64,000 nucleotides of DNA, taken from the NCBI RefSeq assembly GCF_052161615.1, contig NZ_CP197417.1, positions 2,914,001 to 2,978,000 on the forward strand. The letters run 5' to 3'. The stretch's first letter is position 1. Every line of letters starts with the position of its first letter. The translations under genes were made by a program, and so were the position numbers. Source of the stretch: Aeoliella sp052161615 (GTDB taxonomy: Bacteria > Planctomycetota > Planctomycetia > Pirellulales > Lacipirellulaceae). Positions 26,616 to 34,801 of this stretch are shown one piece after another. The notes beneath the pieces are model-generated. The model made no database searches. It saw only the letters and a program-made list of their open reading frames with translations, and was not told the DNA's origin.

Positions 26616-27794
26616 TTAATCGATCAGGATGACCGGCGAGAAGACATAGTTACTCTTACCGACGGTCGTCGCCGGAATCACGCCCCGCCCAACGGCCGGT
26701 GCCATTTGGATGGTGACGTGTTTCTTGTTCATCGGACCGGTCAACTTGACGTCCACGATGCGGATGCCCTGCCAAGCAACGATGGTGTAGATCGCGTTGT
26801 TGCCTGGCCCATGAACTGCCTCGAAGATCGGAATGATGCGGGGGTCGCCGATGATCGAGGCGAGTTCGTCCTTCACTCCGGCGCTAATGCCTGTGTCGCC
26901 ATTGAGGAACAGTTTGCCACACTGGTCGAACTCCAGCTTGCCACCATGGTAGGCCAAGTCGGCGGCCGATATGCCGTAGACGATCTGCCGAGCGATGTCA
27001 GCGGTGCTGTTGTTGTTGCTGCCGATGTCGACCATGCCACGGTTGCCGGGCGAGCCATTGCCGATGGGGTAGAGATTGACTTCCAGCTCGCCATCGGGGC
27101 CCGAAGATACCTGACCGTTCTCCTTGTAGTAGGTAAAGTTATCGGTACCCACGGTGCCGGCTTTCCATGCCATCCAGGTGTCGTAGTCGAGCGTGATGGG
27201 GAGCAAGTCGAGCCAGCTACCATCCGACGGTGTTTCGAAACCCTTCACATCGCGAGCCAAGGCAGCGGTGGCCTCGGCGTAAACCGACTGACTGTCGTGG
27301 CCGAAGATGCGGGCGAAGAACAGGGGTAGCTCGCCGTTCAACGTTTCGTCGCGACGAACTTTTACGCGGACCGCGTTGTAGCGATCGATGCTCGTGGTGT
27401 CGAACACCGCGGCGGGGTTCGAAAAGTCGTTGATGTAGCCGAACACCATGTCGCCACTTGGGGAGTTCGACGTGTTGAGCGCGACCTTTGGCTCCACGGT
27501 GCCGACCCGATTAGCGGACGAGTACTGATTGCCGGCGGTACGCCCATAGGCGACGGCGTTGACGGCGGTTTCGCCATCATTCAGCTTGGCAGCGAACTCC
27601 CAGGCAGCAGCCAGCGCGGCGGCGTCGGCGGTGCGCTGAATCTCTTCCTTCGAGGAAAGGACATAGCCGATGTCGACGGCGAACGCCACCATTCCAAGAA
27701 GCACCACGCAGAGGATCGCCGCGAGGATGGTAATGGCACCGCGTCGCGATTGTCTCGCAGTTCGGGGCCCGCAATGGATCACGGAAAGGTTCAT
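26616..27794 (-). CDS. TadG-like pseudopilin (Tad N-terminal domain)
   Basis: A 392-residue protein with the positively charged start RQSRRGAITILAAIL, a hydrophobic helix (ILCVVLLGMVAFAVDIGYVL) and SSKEEIQRTADAAALAAAWEF, the typical Tad/TadG N-terminal module. The large rest is predicted extracytoplasmic, with repeated Gly/Asn/Asp turns. It sits 54 bases upstream of the TadE-like gene and 46 bases downstream of a secreted unknown protein, so the three probably share a transcript. Its role is in envelope or pilus assembly. Confidence 0.85.
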   Translation of the reverse strand: MNLSVIHCGPRTARQSRRGAITILAAILCVVLLGMVAFAVDIGYVLSSKEEIQRTADAAALAAAWEFAAKLNDGETAVNAVAYGRTAGNQYSSANRVGTVEPKVALNTSNSPSGDMVFGYINDFSNPAAVFDTTSIDRYNAVRVKVRRDETLNGELPLFFARIFGHDSQSVYAEATAALARDVKGFETPSDGSWLDLLPITLDYDTWMAWKAGTVGTDNFTYYKENGQVSSGPDGELEVNLYPIGNGSPGNRGMVDIGSNNNSTADIARQIVYGISAADLAYHGGKLEFDQCGKLFLNGDTGISAGVKDELASIIGDPRIIPIFEAVHGPGNNAIYTIVAWQGIRIVDVKLTGPMNKKHVTIQMAPAVGRGVIPATTVGKSNYVFSPVILID

Positions 27795-27840
27795 AGCCCA
27801 TTCTCCTTAGGGAGAGTCAGCGGGAGGGGGGAGTGCTCGC

Positions 27841-28485
27841 TCAAGGATCAATGTCGGCGTCGATGTCGATCGGCGCGACGAGCTGGTTGGTGACACCATC
27901 GCTCGTACGCCACACGAGTTTCGTGAGCACGAGCGACGAAACGCGATTGCCGGCGAAGGTGATGCCTGATTCTTCAATCGACACCGCCGGTCGGTAGTCA
28001 TTTAGGCGGTCCATCCGCTGTCCGGTCCACATGACCAGACCATCGCCGTGGCCGAAATTGCCCCACGACTGCGACGTCCCGTTGTCGACGTCAAACACCA
28101 CGCGGCCATCTTGGATGCTCAGTTTCTGCACCCAGCGGACCGTTTCGTTGTCGTACGACAAGATGTTAATGCGGTTGGAGTTGGTGGTGTCGAGTAGCGA
28201 GTCGCCGTACCAACTCTGCATCTGAAGGCCACCGGGCACGAAGTCGGGAAACGTCGAGTGATTCAGCAAGAACACAAAGTGCAGGCCATCCATATTGCCG
28301 GTGGGCGACATGACGAGCGATACCTGCGGCGCGCAACGTTCGACTTCCGGACCACCGACGGTAAGTTCCCAGTGCTCTTCGATGTACACAACATCTTCTG
28401 CTGCGTAGGTACCCGAAGAGAACAAGAACGCCGCACCGAGCAGCGCACAACGAGTTGGCGTGAGGGGACGAATGGGCACAAACAT
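27841..28485 (-). CDS. Secreted protein of unknown function, linked to TadG/TadE genes
   Basis: A 214-residue protein from ATG 28485; the open frame continues upstream without homology. A signal peptide (CALLGAAFLFSSGTYAAE) precedes a beta-rich chain with VVYIEEHWELTVGGPEVERCAP, LHFVFLLNHSTFPDF, VPGGLQMQSWYG and VVFDVDNGTSQSWGNFGHG. I do not recognise a family; it looks like a carbohydrate-binding or lectin-like secreted domain, but that is an impression only. It is probably the first gene of the unit with the two pseudopilins. Confidence 0.65.
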   Translation of the reverse strand: MFVPIRPLTPTRCALLGAAFLFSSGTYAAEDVVYIEEHWELTVGGPEVERCAPQVSLVMSPTGNMDGLHFVFLLNHSTFPDFVPGGLQMQSWYGDSLLDTTNSNRINILSYDNETVRWVQKLSIQDGRVVFDVDNGTSQSWGNFGHGDGLVMWTGQRMDRLNDYRPAVSIEESGITFAGNRVSSLVLTKLVWRTSDGVTNQLVAPIDIDADIDP

Positions 28486-28701
28486 GGACCGGCCTCCTGT
28501 GGACGGGGCGGGGCCATCGCAGGCATGCGGGGCTGCGGTGACGGGAAAAGGTGGGACGTGAGGAGGGATGGAGCGGCGTGAAGCGTGAAGTTCAAACTCG
28601 TCTACTTCAATCACTCGCTCCAATTTGAAATCTAAGTCAGGTAGCGTCCGAAGGTGGTGGAAATACTTTAACAAAATCAAAATTGCGCATTGCCGACGCG
28701 G

Positions 28702-29226
28702 CTACACGCCCGCAGTTTCGGTTTCATCGCACTCGACGAACTCGCTTTCTAACCCGTGTTGGGGGGTAGGTGCGTAACCGAACGGAATGACATTGCTCGC
28801 TTCGCTCTCCTGTTCTTTGAACCGGGCGATCAGCATGTTGTACGACTCGGCGAGCTCGTGCCAGTTGTCGCCATCGCGAAACTGAATGGGAACGAGCGGA
28901 CCACCCTCAGCAGCCTCGCGGAGAGTTCGCTTGAAGCGGACCAGTGGGCCGGCGAAGCGATGCGTCACTCGGACCATGTTCCAAAGCATCACCGGTAGCA
29001 CGAGCAGCGATGCCACGAGCCCCACCAGAACCATCGGCAGGATCGTGGACATGAACGACTCGGGACCGACAAAGCCTTTGATGCCCGGCGTGACGAAGAT
29101 CCATCCGAGCACCGTCAATCCACCCGCCGTTACGAGGCTCATCGCCCAACAGTCGACCACCATCTTCACCAAGCGGCCTTGGACTTCGCGATCAACAAAG
29201 TGGCGACGACGGAGACGCTTGCTCAT
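28702..29226 (-). CDS. Two-helix membrane protein with HAMP-like segment
   Basis: A 174-residue protein from ATG 29226 (MSKRLRRRHFVD). Two hydrophobic segments (WAMSLVTAGGLTVLGWIFV and ILPMVLVGLVASLLVLPVM) are followed by WNMVRVTHRFAGPLVRFKRTLREAAEGG, which has the R-x-AGP pattern of HAMP-like linkers (given here in full as its own segment). The C-terminal 60 residues are acidic and unstructured. No kinase or methyl-accepting domain follows, so any signalling role would need a partner. It does not appear to be in an operon. Confidence 0.7.
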   Translation of the reverse strand: MSKRLRRRHFVDREVQGRLVKMVVDCWAMSLVTAGGLTVLGWIFVTPGIKGFVGPESFMSTILPMVLVGLVASLLVLPVMLWNMVRVTHRFAGPLVRFKRTLREAAEGGPLVPIQFRDGDNWHELAESYNMLIARFKEQESEASNVIPFGYAPTPQHGLESEFVECDETETAGV

Positions 29227-29361
29227 GCGAGACCTCGGGGGATAGCGGGTGCGGCCCGCAGGCACGAAGCGGCCTGCTAACGGAAACATAGCTCACGAGC
29301 GTCTTGACCGGAACGACGTTCGGATTCCCCCAGCCATGTTGTGCCGAATGTGCCGCCGGCG

Positions 29362-30837
29362 CTACCACCAGCCGAGCCACTTCCACCACAAAAGCCCGCC
29401 GCCAAGCCACACCACCATATGGAACAGCGACACACAAAGCCCCACCCAAAACCAACGGGTGACCGAGACGTAGCCAAGGTTGAAATAGATCACCACGGGG
29501 CCAGTGGAGTAGTTGGTGATCGAGCCGCTGAGGTTCGAGAAGTAGGCGATCAGCGCAATCATCACCAGCGGCGGAGCACCCGCCGCCGCGGCGACGGTAA
29601 AGAACACGCCTGCGAACGCCAAGATATGCCCGGTGAGCATGCTGAAGGCGTACATCGAGTAGTAATAAACGAGCGCGAGGACAATGGCCGCCGCGATGCC
29701 GGTGGTCTCGCCGAGTCCGTTCTGCACTTGCGCGGCAAACCAGTCGACGAACTTGGTGGTCCGCAGTGCATCGGCCATTGACACCAATCCGCCCAGCCAC
29801 AGCAGCGCGTCCCACGCGCCCGCGTTGCCGGTGACTTTCTCGTAGGGCAACACGCCGAGCACTACCAGCGTGATCACGCCGCCAAGAGCGACTAGGGCCG
29901 TCGGCAGTTTCAATTCCCAGTAACTTTCTTGCAGAGGTCCCGTAGCCCAGATGATCAGCATCGCCACGAAGACGCAGGCCATCACGATCTGCTGCGAAGT
30001 CCATGGCCCCATCGCGGCGAGATCCTTCCGGACGACATCGCGGGCTTCGCACGAATTGGTCAGCTGCGGTCGCGCGAGCCCGTACAGCAGGAGCGGCAAG
30101 AGTGCCAGGCTCAACAAGCCCGGGACAATGCTTCCCTTGAGCCACATCGCCCAGCCGAAGTCGACGTTCAGAAAGTCTCGCGCTGCCGCCGACACCAACG
30201 GGTTGGCCGCCATGCCGGTGAGGAACATGGCCGCGGTGATGAGATTCGCGTGCGCCCCGCACAGCACCAGGAACTCCCCTGCCCTCTTCGGCTGGTCGTG
30301 CGGATGCGAGCCCAGCACGTTGCTGATCGAGTTGACGATGGGCATCATCAACCCGCCACCTCGAGCGGTGTTCGACGGAATAAACGGCGCCAGGACGAGT
30401 TCCGCCGCGGCGATGGCATAGCCAAGCCCCAACGTCGTCCGGCCGAGGGCCGAGATCATCATCAGTGCTAAGCGTTTGCCGAGCTCGGAGTGAATCATCG
30501 CCCCCGAGAGAAAAAACGCCGCGACCACCAGCCACACCGTATCGTCGGCGAAGCCGGAGAGGGCGGCTCTGAAGGATTCTTTCAGGGGGTCCTTCGCGGC
30601 CTGCACGCTTTCCCCGTCAACCAACGTTCCGGTCACCCCGAGGACCAGCAAACCAATCAGCACGCACGCCCCCATTGGCAGGGGACGCAGCAGGAAACTG
30701 ACAATGGTCGCCGCGAACACGGCGAAGACATGCCACCCCTCGATCGAAAGCCCCGTGGGTGGCGGCGAAAACCAGAGCGCCACGCCCACGACGACGCAAA
30801 TCCAGAACCGAATCAGATTGCGAGGCTCGTTCGACAT
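29362..30837 (-). CDS. DASS/SLC13-type sodium-coupled anion (dicarboxylate) transporter
   Basis: A 491-residue membrane protein with about 12 hydrophobic helices. Family blocks are LAPFIPSNTARGGGLMMPIV near residue 160 and, in the second half, YYYSMYAFSMLTGHILAFAG with SNLSGSITNYSTGP, the two carboxylate/sodium-binding SNT-like loops. It resembles the DiT1/YbhI/CitT branch transporting 2-oxoglutarate, malate, citrate or tartrate. It lies 113 bases downstream of the LarA-like gene on the same strand, so uptake of a hydroxy-acid substrate for that enzyme is plausible. Confidence 0.88.
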   Translation of the reverse strand: MSNEPRNLIRFWICVVVGVALWFSPPPTGLSIEGWHVFAVFAATIVSFLLRPLPMGACVLIGLLVLGVTGTLVDGESVQAAKDPLKESFRAALSGFADDTVWLVVAAFFLSGAMIHSELGKRLALMMISALGRTTLGLGYAIAAAELVLAPFIPSNTARGGGLMMPIVNSISNVLGSHPHDQPKRAGEFLVLCGAHANLITAAMFLTGMAANPLVSAAARDFLNVDFGWAMWLKGSIVPGLLSLALLPLLLYGLARPQLTNSCEARDVVRKDLAAMGPWTSQQIVMACVFVAMLIIWATGPLQESYWELKLPTALVALGGVITLVVLGVLPYEKVTGNAGAWDALLWLGGLVSMADALRTTKFVDWFAAQVQNGLGETTGIAAAIVLALVYYYSMYAFSMLTGHILAFAGVFFTVAAAAGAPPLVMIALIAYFSNLSGSITNYSTGPVVIYFNLGYVSVTRWFWVGLCVSLFHMVVWLGGGLLWWKWLGWW

Positions 30838-30950
30838 AGTACCTCCATACTCCGTATGGAGAGCGTTGAGAAGTTGAAAAGCGGAGGCGACGAGCGTGTG
30901 CCGCCATTTTGTCGGACGAGACGTAGCTCGTCGGCTAGGGAGGTACTAAG

Positions 30951-32222
30951 TTAAGGCACCCGGTCCTTACTCGCCCACAGCCCGAGCGCGGGTTTGGGGA
31001 TAAAGTAAACCTCTTCGCCCTCTACCATGTTAACGCCGGGGGTGAGCTTCTCGGGGTTGTACTTCGAGAGCATCAGTCCCAGATCGGCGTAGCCATAACC
31101 CACCGCCTCGATCTCGGGGCGGGTGAGCTTGCCGGGGCAGTAAGTGACTCGGAAGCGGTTTTCGGGCGAGCCGTGAATCAGGTGGGCGGCGGCGCTCAGG
31201 TTTTGCCGCAAGTCTTCATTGGCCTCGACGGCTGCCATGACTTCGGGAGTCGTGCGATAGCCATACTTATAAATCAGTCGGTCGATCTCGCGGTCTTCCC
31301 CGAACATCTCGACGCCTGGCGCGAGAACGATCAACTCTCCCTCGTCCGCAATGGCCATGCGGGTGCGGTAGATCGCTTTGTTGCCGAGCCAGGTGCTATG
31401 GAACTTCGCCTCGTCGAGCCACACGACGAACTTCATGGGTGGCGTATCGAGTACGGTGAAGTTCACTTGCACCGATAGCTCCGATGCTCGGAGAAAACAT
31501 TCGACGTCATCGCCGATGTACATGCCCCGAATCGCGAGCCCACCGCCCGGCTTCGCCCCCACCACGGTCTGGACGTAGAGCAGCGGCCAATCGGCGCAAA
31601 ACGTGTCCTGGGCGTAGTTTAGGATGCGACGGAGCGGAGTGTCCGCCACGCCCATCATCCGCTCCATGCCGTAGGCGGCACCGATGAAGTGGCTCTCGTT
31701 GATCCCCTGCTTACCGCCGGTGCCGACGAAGATGTTCTTGTTGTAGTTCGCCATGCCGATCACTTCGTGAGGCACGACCTGCCCAATGGAAAGAATGAGA
31801 TCGTGCTGGCGGGCAGCGATCATCTTATTCACTTCCACCGGCCAGGGCTTATCGTAAATGCCTTCGGTGACTTCGCTTACGTACTCCCCAGGCACGCGCC
31901 CGATTTCGGTCACATCGGTACGCCAGCGATGCGGGCGGAAGAGGTGCTTGGGGACTGTCGGGAACATGCTGTCGAGCTGGGCATCGCTCATCGGGTCGTG
32001 CGTTCCGAGCGCGGGAAGCACATCCACGAGCCGATCGCCCAAGAGTTCATGCGCCAAACACGTAAGCATGCCGGCTTGGCTATCGAGCCGTGTGTAATCG
32101 GGGGGAATCGCCAACACCCGGCGTCGATCACCGAGCTGGGCAAAGACATCGGCGAGCGCCTTGCGGCAATCTTCGGGCGTGAGTTCGGTATCGGGGCTGC
32201 CCGCAGCGTAGAAGAGTGTCAT
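30951..32222 (-). CDS. Lactate-racemase-like (LarA, DUF2088) enzyme
   Basis: A 423-residue protein whose ATG overlaps the thiO stop (ATGA). The LarA nickel-pincer residues can be aligned: H75 in ALGTHDPMSD, H152 in GQVVPHEVIG, K162 in ANYNKNIFVG and H178 in INESHFIGAA. The spacing of the last three (10 and 16 residues) equals that of L. plantarum LarA H174, K184 and H200. Related planctomycete proteins have been labelled D-mannonate epimerase. It should therefore use a nickel-pincer cofactor to racemise or epimerise a 2-hydroxy acid. No larB, larC or larE lies in the window. Confidence 0.82.
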   Translation of the reverse strand: MTLFYAAGSPDTELTPEDCRKALADVFAQLGDRRRVLAIPPDYTRLDSQAGMLTCLAHELLGDRLVDVLPALGTHDPMSDAQLDSMFPTVPKHLFRPHRWRTDVTEIGRVPGEYVSEVTEGIYDKPWPVEVNKMIAARQHDLILSIGQVVPHEVIGMANYNKNIFVGTGGKQGINESHFIGAAYGMERMMGVADTPLRRILNYAQDTFCADWPLLYVQTVVGAKPGGGLAIRGMYIGDDVECFLRASELSVQVNFTVLDTPPMKFVVWLDEAKFHSTWLGNKAIYRTRMAIADEGELIVLAPGVEMFGEDREIDRLIYKYGYRTTPEVMAAVEANEDLRQNLSAAAHLIHGSPENRFRVTYCPGKLTRPEIEAVGYGYADLGLMLSKYNPEKLTPGVNMVEGEEVYFIPKPALGLWASKDRVP

Positions 32223-33337
32223 CGGTCGAGTCGGAACGGAGAAAGGTCCAACGGCGGAGCTTCTCCCATCATCAAATCGACGAGTGCCACCGCCGTGCCG
32301 CTGGCTAGCTGCAACCCAGCTCGGTAATGCCCCGCGGCCACGTAGGCATTATGCACCCCGGGCACCGGTCCGATATAGGGCAAACCATCGCCACTCGCTG
32401 GTCGAAGGCCCGACCAACGCTCCAACACCGGCTCATCGGCGAGTGCGGGCAACAAATCGCGGGCGAATTGCTCCAACTCGGACATCGCCTCGGGAGTATT
32501 CCGTTTTTCGAAACCAACGTCTTCAACCGTTGATCCGACGATCAGCCGCCCATCGCGGCGCGATACCAAGTAGCGATCGCCGCGATGCACGATGCCTCGC
32601 AAAAGCGGCTCGGTGCGAGGACCGAACGACAGCATTTGGCCGCGAATTGGCCTGATTTTTAAGGGTATTTCGGCGGTGTGGCCCAGCATCTCACTCCACG
32701 AGCCTGCGGCCAGCACGATTCGATTGGCCTTCACCGTGCCTGCCGAAGTTTCTACCGCGGCAATTGCACTGCCTTGTCGCACCAGTTGTTCCACTTCCGC
32801 CGGATGCGCAATCGAGACGCCACGAAGCCCGCAACCGGCGACGAGTGCTTCGACGTGTCGACGGTTGTTGATCTGGGCCTCACCCGGCACGTAATAGCAA
32901 CTCTTCGCTGCATCAAATCGGAGCTGCGGCTCGATCTCGGTGATCGAATGGGGCTTAGTGATACTTATATATAGGGCGCGCCAGCGATCGAACTTCGCAG
33001 CGAGGCGCTCGGCATGTTCTGGAGAGGCCACCAGGTGCAGCGCGCCGACCGTGGCGAGCTCATTATCGATGCCCGTCGTTGCGCGAAGTTCAGTGGACCA
33101 CTCGGGATTCAACTTGCCGGCGAGCGCTGCCAATTGTTCCAGCGCCGGGTGATCCTCGTACCACGAACCCGGTGGCAAGATGCCCGCGCCGGCCCATGAA
33201 GCCTCGAGGCCAGGTGGTTGCCGATCGACCACCACCACCGAGTTGCCACGCCGAGCAAGCTCATAAGCGATCGACAAACCAACAACGCCCGCGCCAATGA
33301 CGAGCGTTTCGCACTGAGTGGGCAAATCGGTGGACAA
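32219..33337 (-). CDS. thiO: Glycine oxidase ThiO-like FAD enzyme
   Basis: A 372-residue D-amino-acid-oxidase-fold protein. The FAD-binding motif VIGAGVVGLSIAYELARRG is at the N-terminus, with EASWAGAGILPPGSWYEDHP, typical of ThiO, and RWSGLRPASGDGLPYIGPVPG and AAGHYRAGLQLASGTA at the end. ThiO converts glycine to dehydroglycine for the thiazole ring of thiamine. No other thi gene is present here. Instead the stop overlaps the LarA-like gene by four bases, so a different amine substrate related to that enzyme is also possible. Confidence 0.85.
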   Translation of the reverse strand: MSTDLPTQCETLVIGAGVVGLSIAYELARRGNSVVVVDRQPPGLEASWAGAGILPPGSWYEDHPALEQLAALAGKLNPEWSTELRATTGIDNELATVGALHLVASPEHAERLAAKFDRWRALYISITKPHSITEIEPQLRFDAAKSCYYVPGEAQINNRRHVEALVAGCGLRGVSIAHPAEVEQLVRQGSAIAAVETSAGTVKANRIVLAAGSWSEMLGHTAEIPLKIRPIRGQMLSFGPRTEPLLRGIVHRGDRYLVSRRDGRLIVGSTVEDVGFEKRNTPEAMSELEQFARDLLPALADEPVLERWSGLRPASGDGLPYIGPVPGVHNAYVAAGHYRAGLQLASGTAVALVDLMMGEAPPLDLSPFRLDR

Positions 33338-33421
33338 CTCTAGTTCACAATCGGTGCAGTTAGATTTGGACGAAGCGTTTCGGTGCCCGCGGTGCCAACC
33401 AACGCAGGTGAGAGGCGCGTG

Positions 33422-33649
33422 TTAATCGCGATTGGCGAGCAATCGTTCGAGGAGCGCGGGTTCGATGCGACCGCGAAACCGAACCTTGCCATCAATGACC
33501 ACCACGGGCACGCACTTGTTGTAGCTAGCCAACAACTCGGGCTTGGTGTCGATGTCGGTAATCTCGGGATCGAGGCCGTACGAGCGCAAAATGTCGAGCG
33601 CATCGTCACAAAGATGACAACCGTTACGCGTGTAAAGCTCGACCTGCAT
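33422..33649 (-). CDS. Glutaredoxin-family protein
   Basis: A 75-residue protein with VELYTRNGCHLCDDALDILR (thiol site CHLC), NKCVPVVVIDGKVRFRGRI and LLERLLANRD. Length and motifs fit the compact glutaredoxin-like (DUF836) proteins. It lies 84 bases upstream of thiO on the same strand and may be co-transcribed, giving a redox theme to this unit. The substrate is unknown. Confidence 0.85.
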   Translation of the reverse strand: MQVELYTRNGCHLCDDALDILRSYGLDPEITDIDTKPELLASYNKCVPVVVIDGKVRFRGRIEPALLERLLANRD

Positions 33650-33667
33650 GGAAAACTCGGTGGCTGG

Positions 33668-33851
33668 GACACCCCACGCCTGGGGGGTGTCTGGGCGGTG
33701 CGGACGGGACGACCGGCAGGTTGTCCAGCTCGTAAGCCCCGTCTGGGGGCAGACTTGGGAAATCCGTTTGCCGGGCCCTTGGGGGCCAGCCTACGATGGA
33801 ACAGGGGGCCAGAACAGCCCCCTGAGCCCCTGGGCGAGCCGAACGCTCGCC
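33668..33851. repeat. Cluster of three small hairpins in an intergenic gap
   Basis: Between the glutaredoxin gene and the zincin gene (about 320 bases) lie GACACCCC / GGGGTGTC (33668-33691), AGGGGGC / GCCCCCT (33803-33823) and GGCGAGC / GCTCGCC (33833-33851). The first could read out as a bidirectional terminator-like structure without a T-run. They resemble REP-like dispersed sequences. No gene is seen. Confidence 0.5.
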
Positions 33852-33971
33852 TACCGACTTGTAAACCTCTGACCCAGTGGTCGAGGCCGCTAGAAAGGAC
33901 GCCCGCGGAGAAGCCCAGCAAGTTGGTGCATACGAGAGATTGCAACGAGACGCACCGATTCGGAGGCCACC

Positions 33972-34682
33972 ATGTCCCGCCGTCGTTCCCAAGTCGCAAA
34001 GACGCAAGTTCGTTTTGTCAAACGACATAACACTACGTGCGCTGTTCGGGACGCAAAGCGCAACCATCCGCAGTCGCGGCGTACGAACGTGGGTCACCTG
34101 TCGCTCCGCGAGCCGTTCTCGCCACCCGAAGACTGGCACGAGCCCCATGGCGAAGGGGGCGACTACCGCGTGGTCGTCCAGCAACCTGGCAGTGGTTATC
34201 GCCACGTAGTGACCCCCGACGAAGTCCGCGACCGCCTCGCCGCTCTGCCCGCCGAGTTCCTTACCGAGCTTGAGGTCGTGCAGCTGAGCCGCATTACCCG
34301 CAAGAAGCAAAGCTTCCCCTGCTACGGCATGCAGTGGGGCAGCACTTTGTACCTCTATCCGCTGGAAGATTCGCTGGTCGAGACGTTCATGACGCCTCCC
34401 CCGGCCACGTTCTTCAACGAAGCGAAGATGTACGGTGGCGAGTGGCGACAGGACAAAACCACTTGGACCCTGCACTGGACCCAAGAGGCCATTCGCGATT
34501 TCTACCTCAACAACATCCTGATCCACGAGCTGGGCCACTTGCTCGACGAACGCAACTCCAGCTACGTCGATCGCGAGCGGTACGCCGAATGGTTTGCCGT
34601 GCGGTATGGCTATCGTGCCTCGGGTGGCGACCAAGCTCGCCGGCCAAATCGTCAGGTGCGCCGTCGTCATCACGCGAAGTAG
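33972..34682 (+). CDS. Putative zinc metallopeptidase (HExxH) of unknown family
   Basis: A 236-residue protein with GGAGG five bases before the ATG. The first 45 residues are basic (MSRRRSQVAKTQVRFVKRHN). Near residue 180 the sequence ILIHELGHLLDERNSSYVDR carries the zincin HExxH site. The following residues RERYAEWFAVRYG supply a Glu typical of the third ligand in gluzincins. There is no signal peptide. Planctomycete genomes hold many unassigned proteins of this kind. The gene stands alone; the following di-haem gene begins about 120 bases later. Confidence 0.72.
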   Translation: MSRRRSQVAKTQVRFVKRHNTTCAVRDAKRNHPQSRRTNVGHLSLREPFSPPEDWHEPHGEGGDYRVVVQQPGSGYRHVVTPDEVRDRLAALPAEFLTELEVVQLSRITRKKQSFPCYGMQWGSTLYLYPLEDSLVETFMTPPPATFFNEAKMYGGEWRQDKTTWTLHWTQEAIRDFYLNNILIHELGHLLDERNSSYVDRERYAEWFAVRYGYRASGGDQARRPNRQVRRRHHAK

Positions 34683-34801
34683 TCAATTTGCGGCGGGCGG
34701 AACCCTTACGGTAGAATGGGCGTCTAAGAGTGCGTGTTCATCGTCACGCGCCCATAACGCCGCGTACTTCCGCCCTTTTCTTCGAGACAAACAGGTTCTG
34801 C

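Noticed and set aside
34730..34801. Longer N-terminus for the di-haem protein
   Set aside because: The signal peptide starts cleanly at the ATG at 34802; the 24 upstream codons have no signal-like character.
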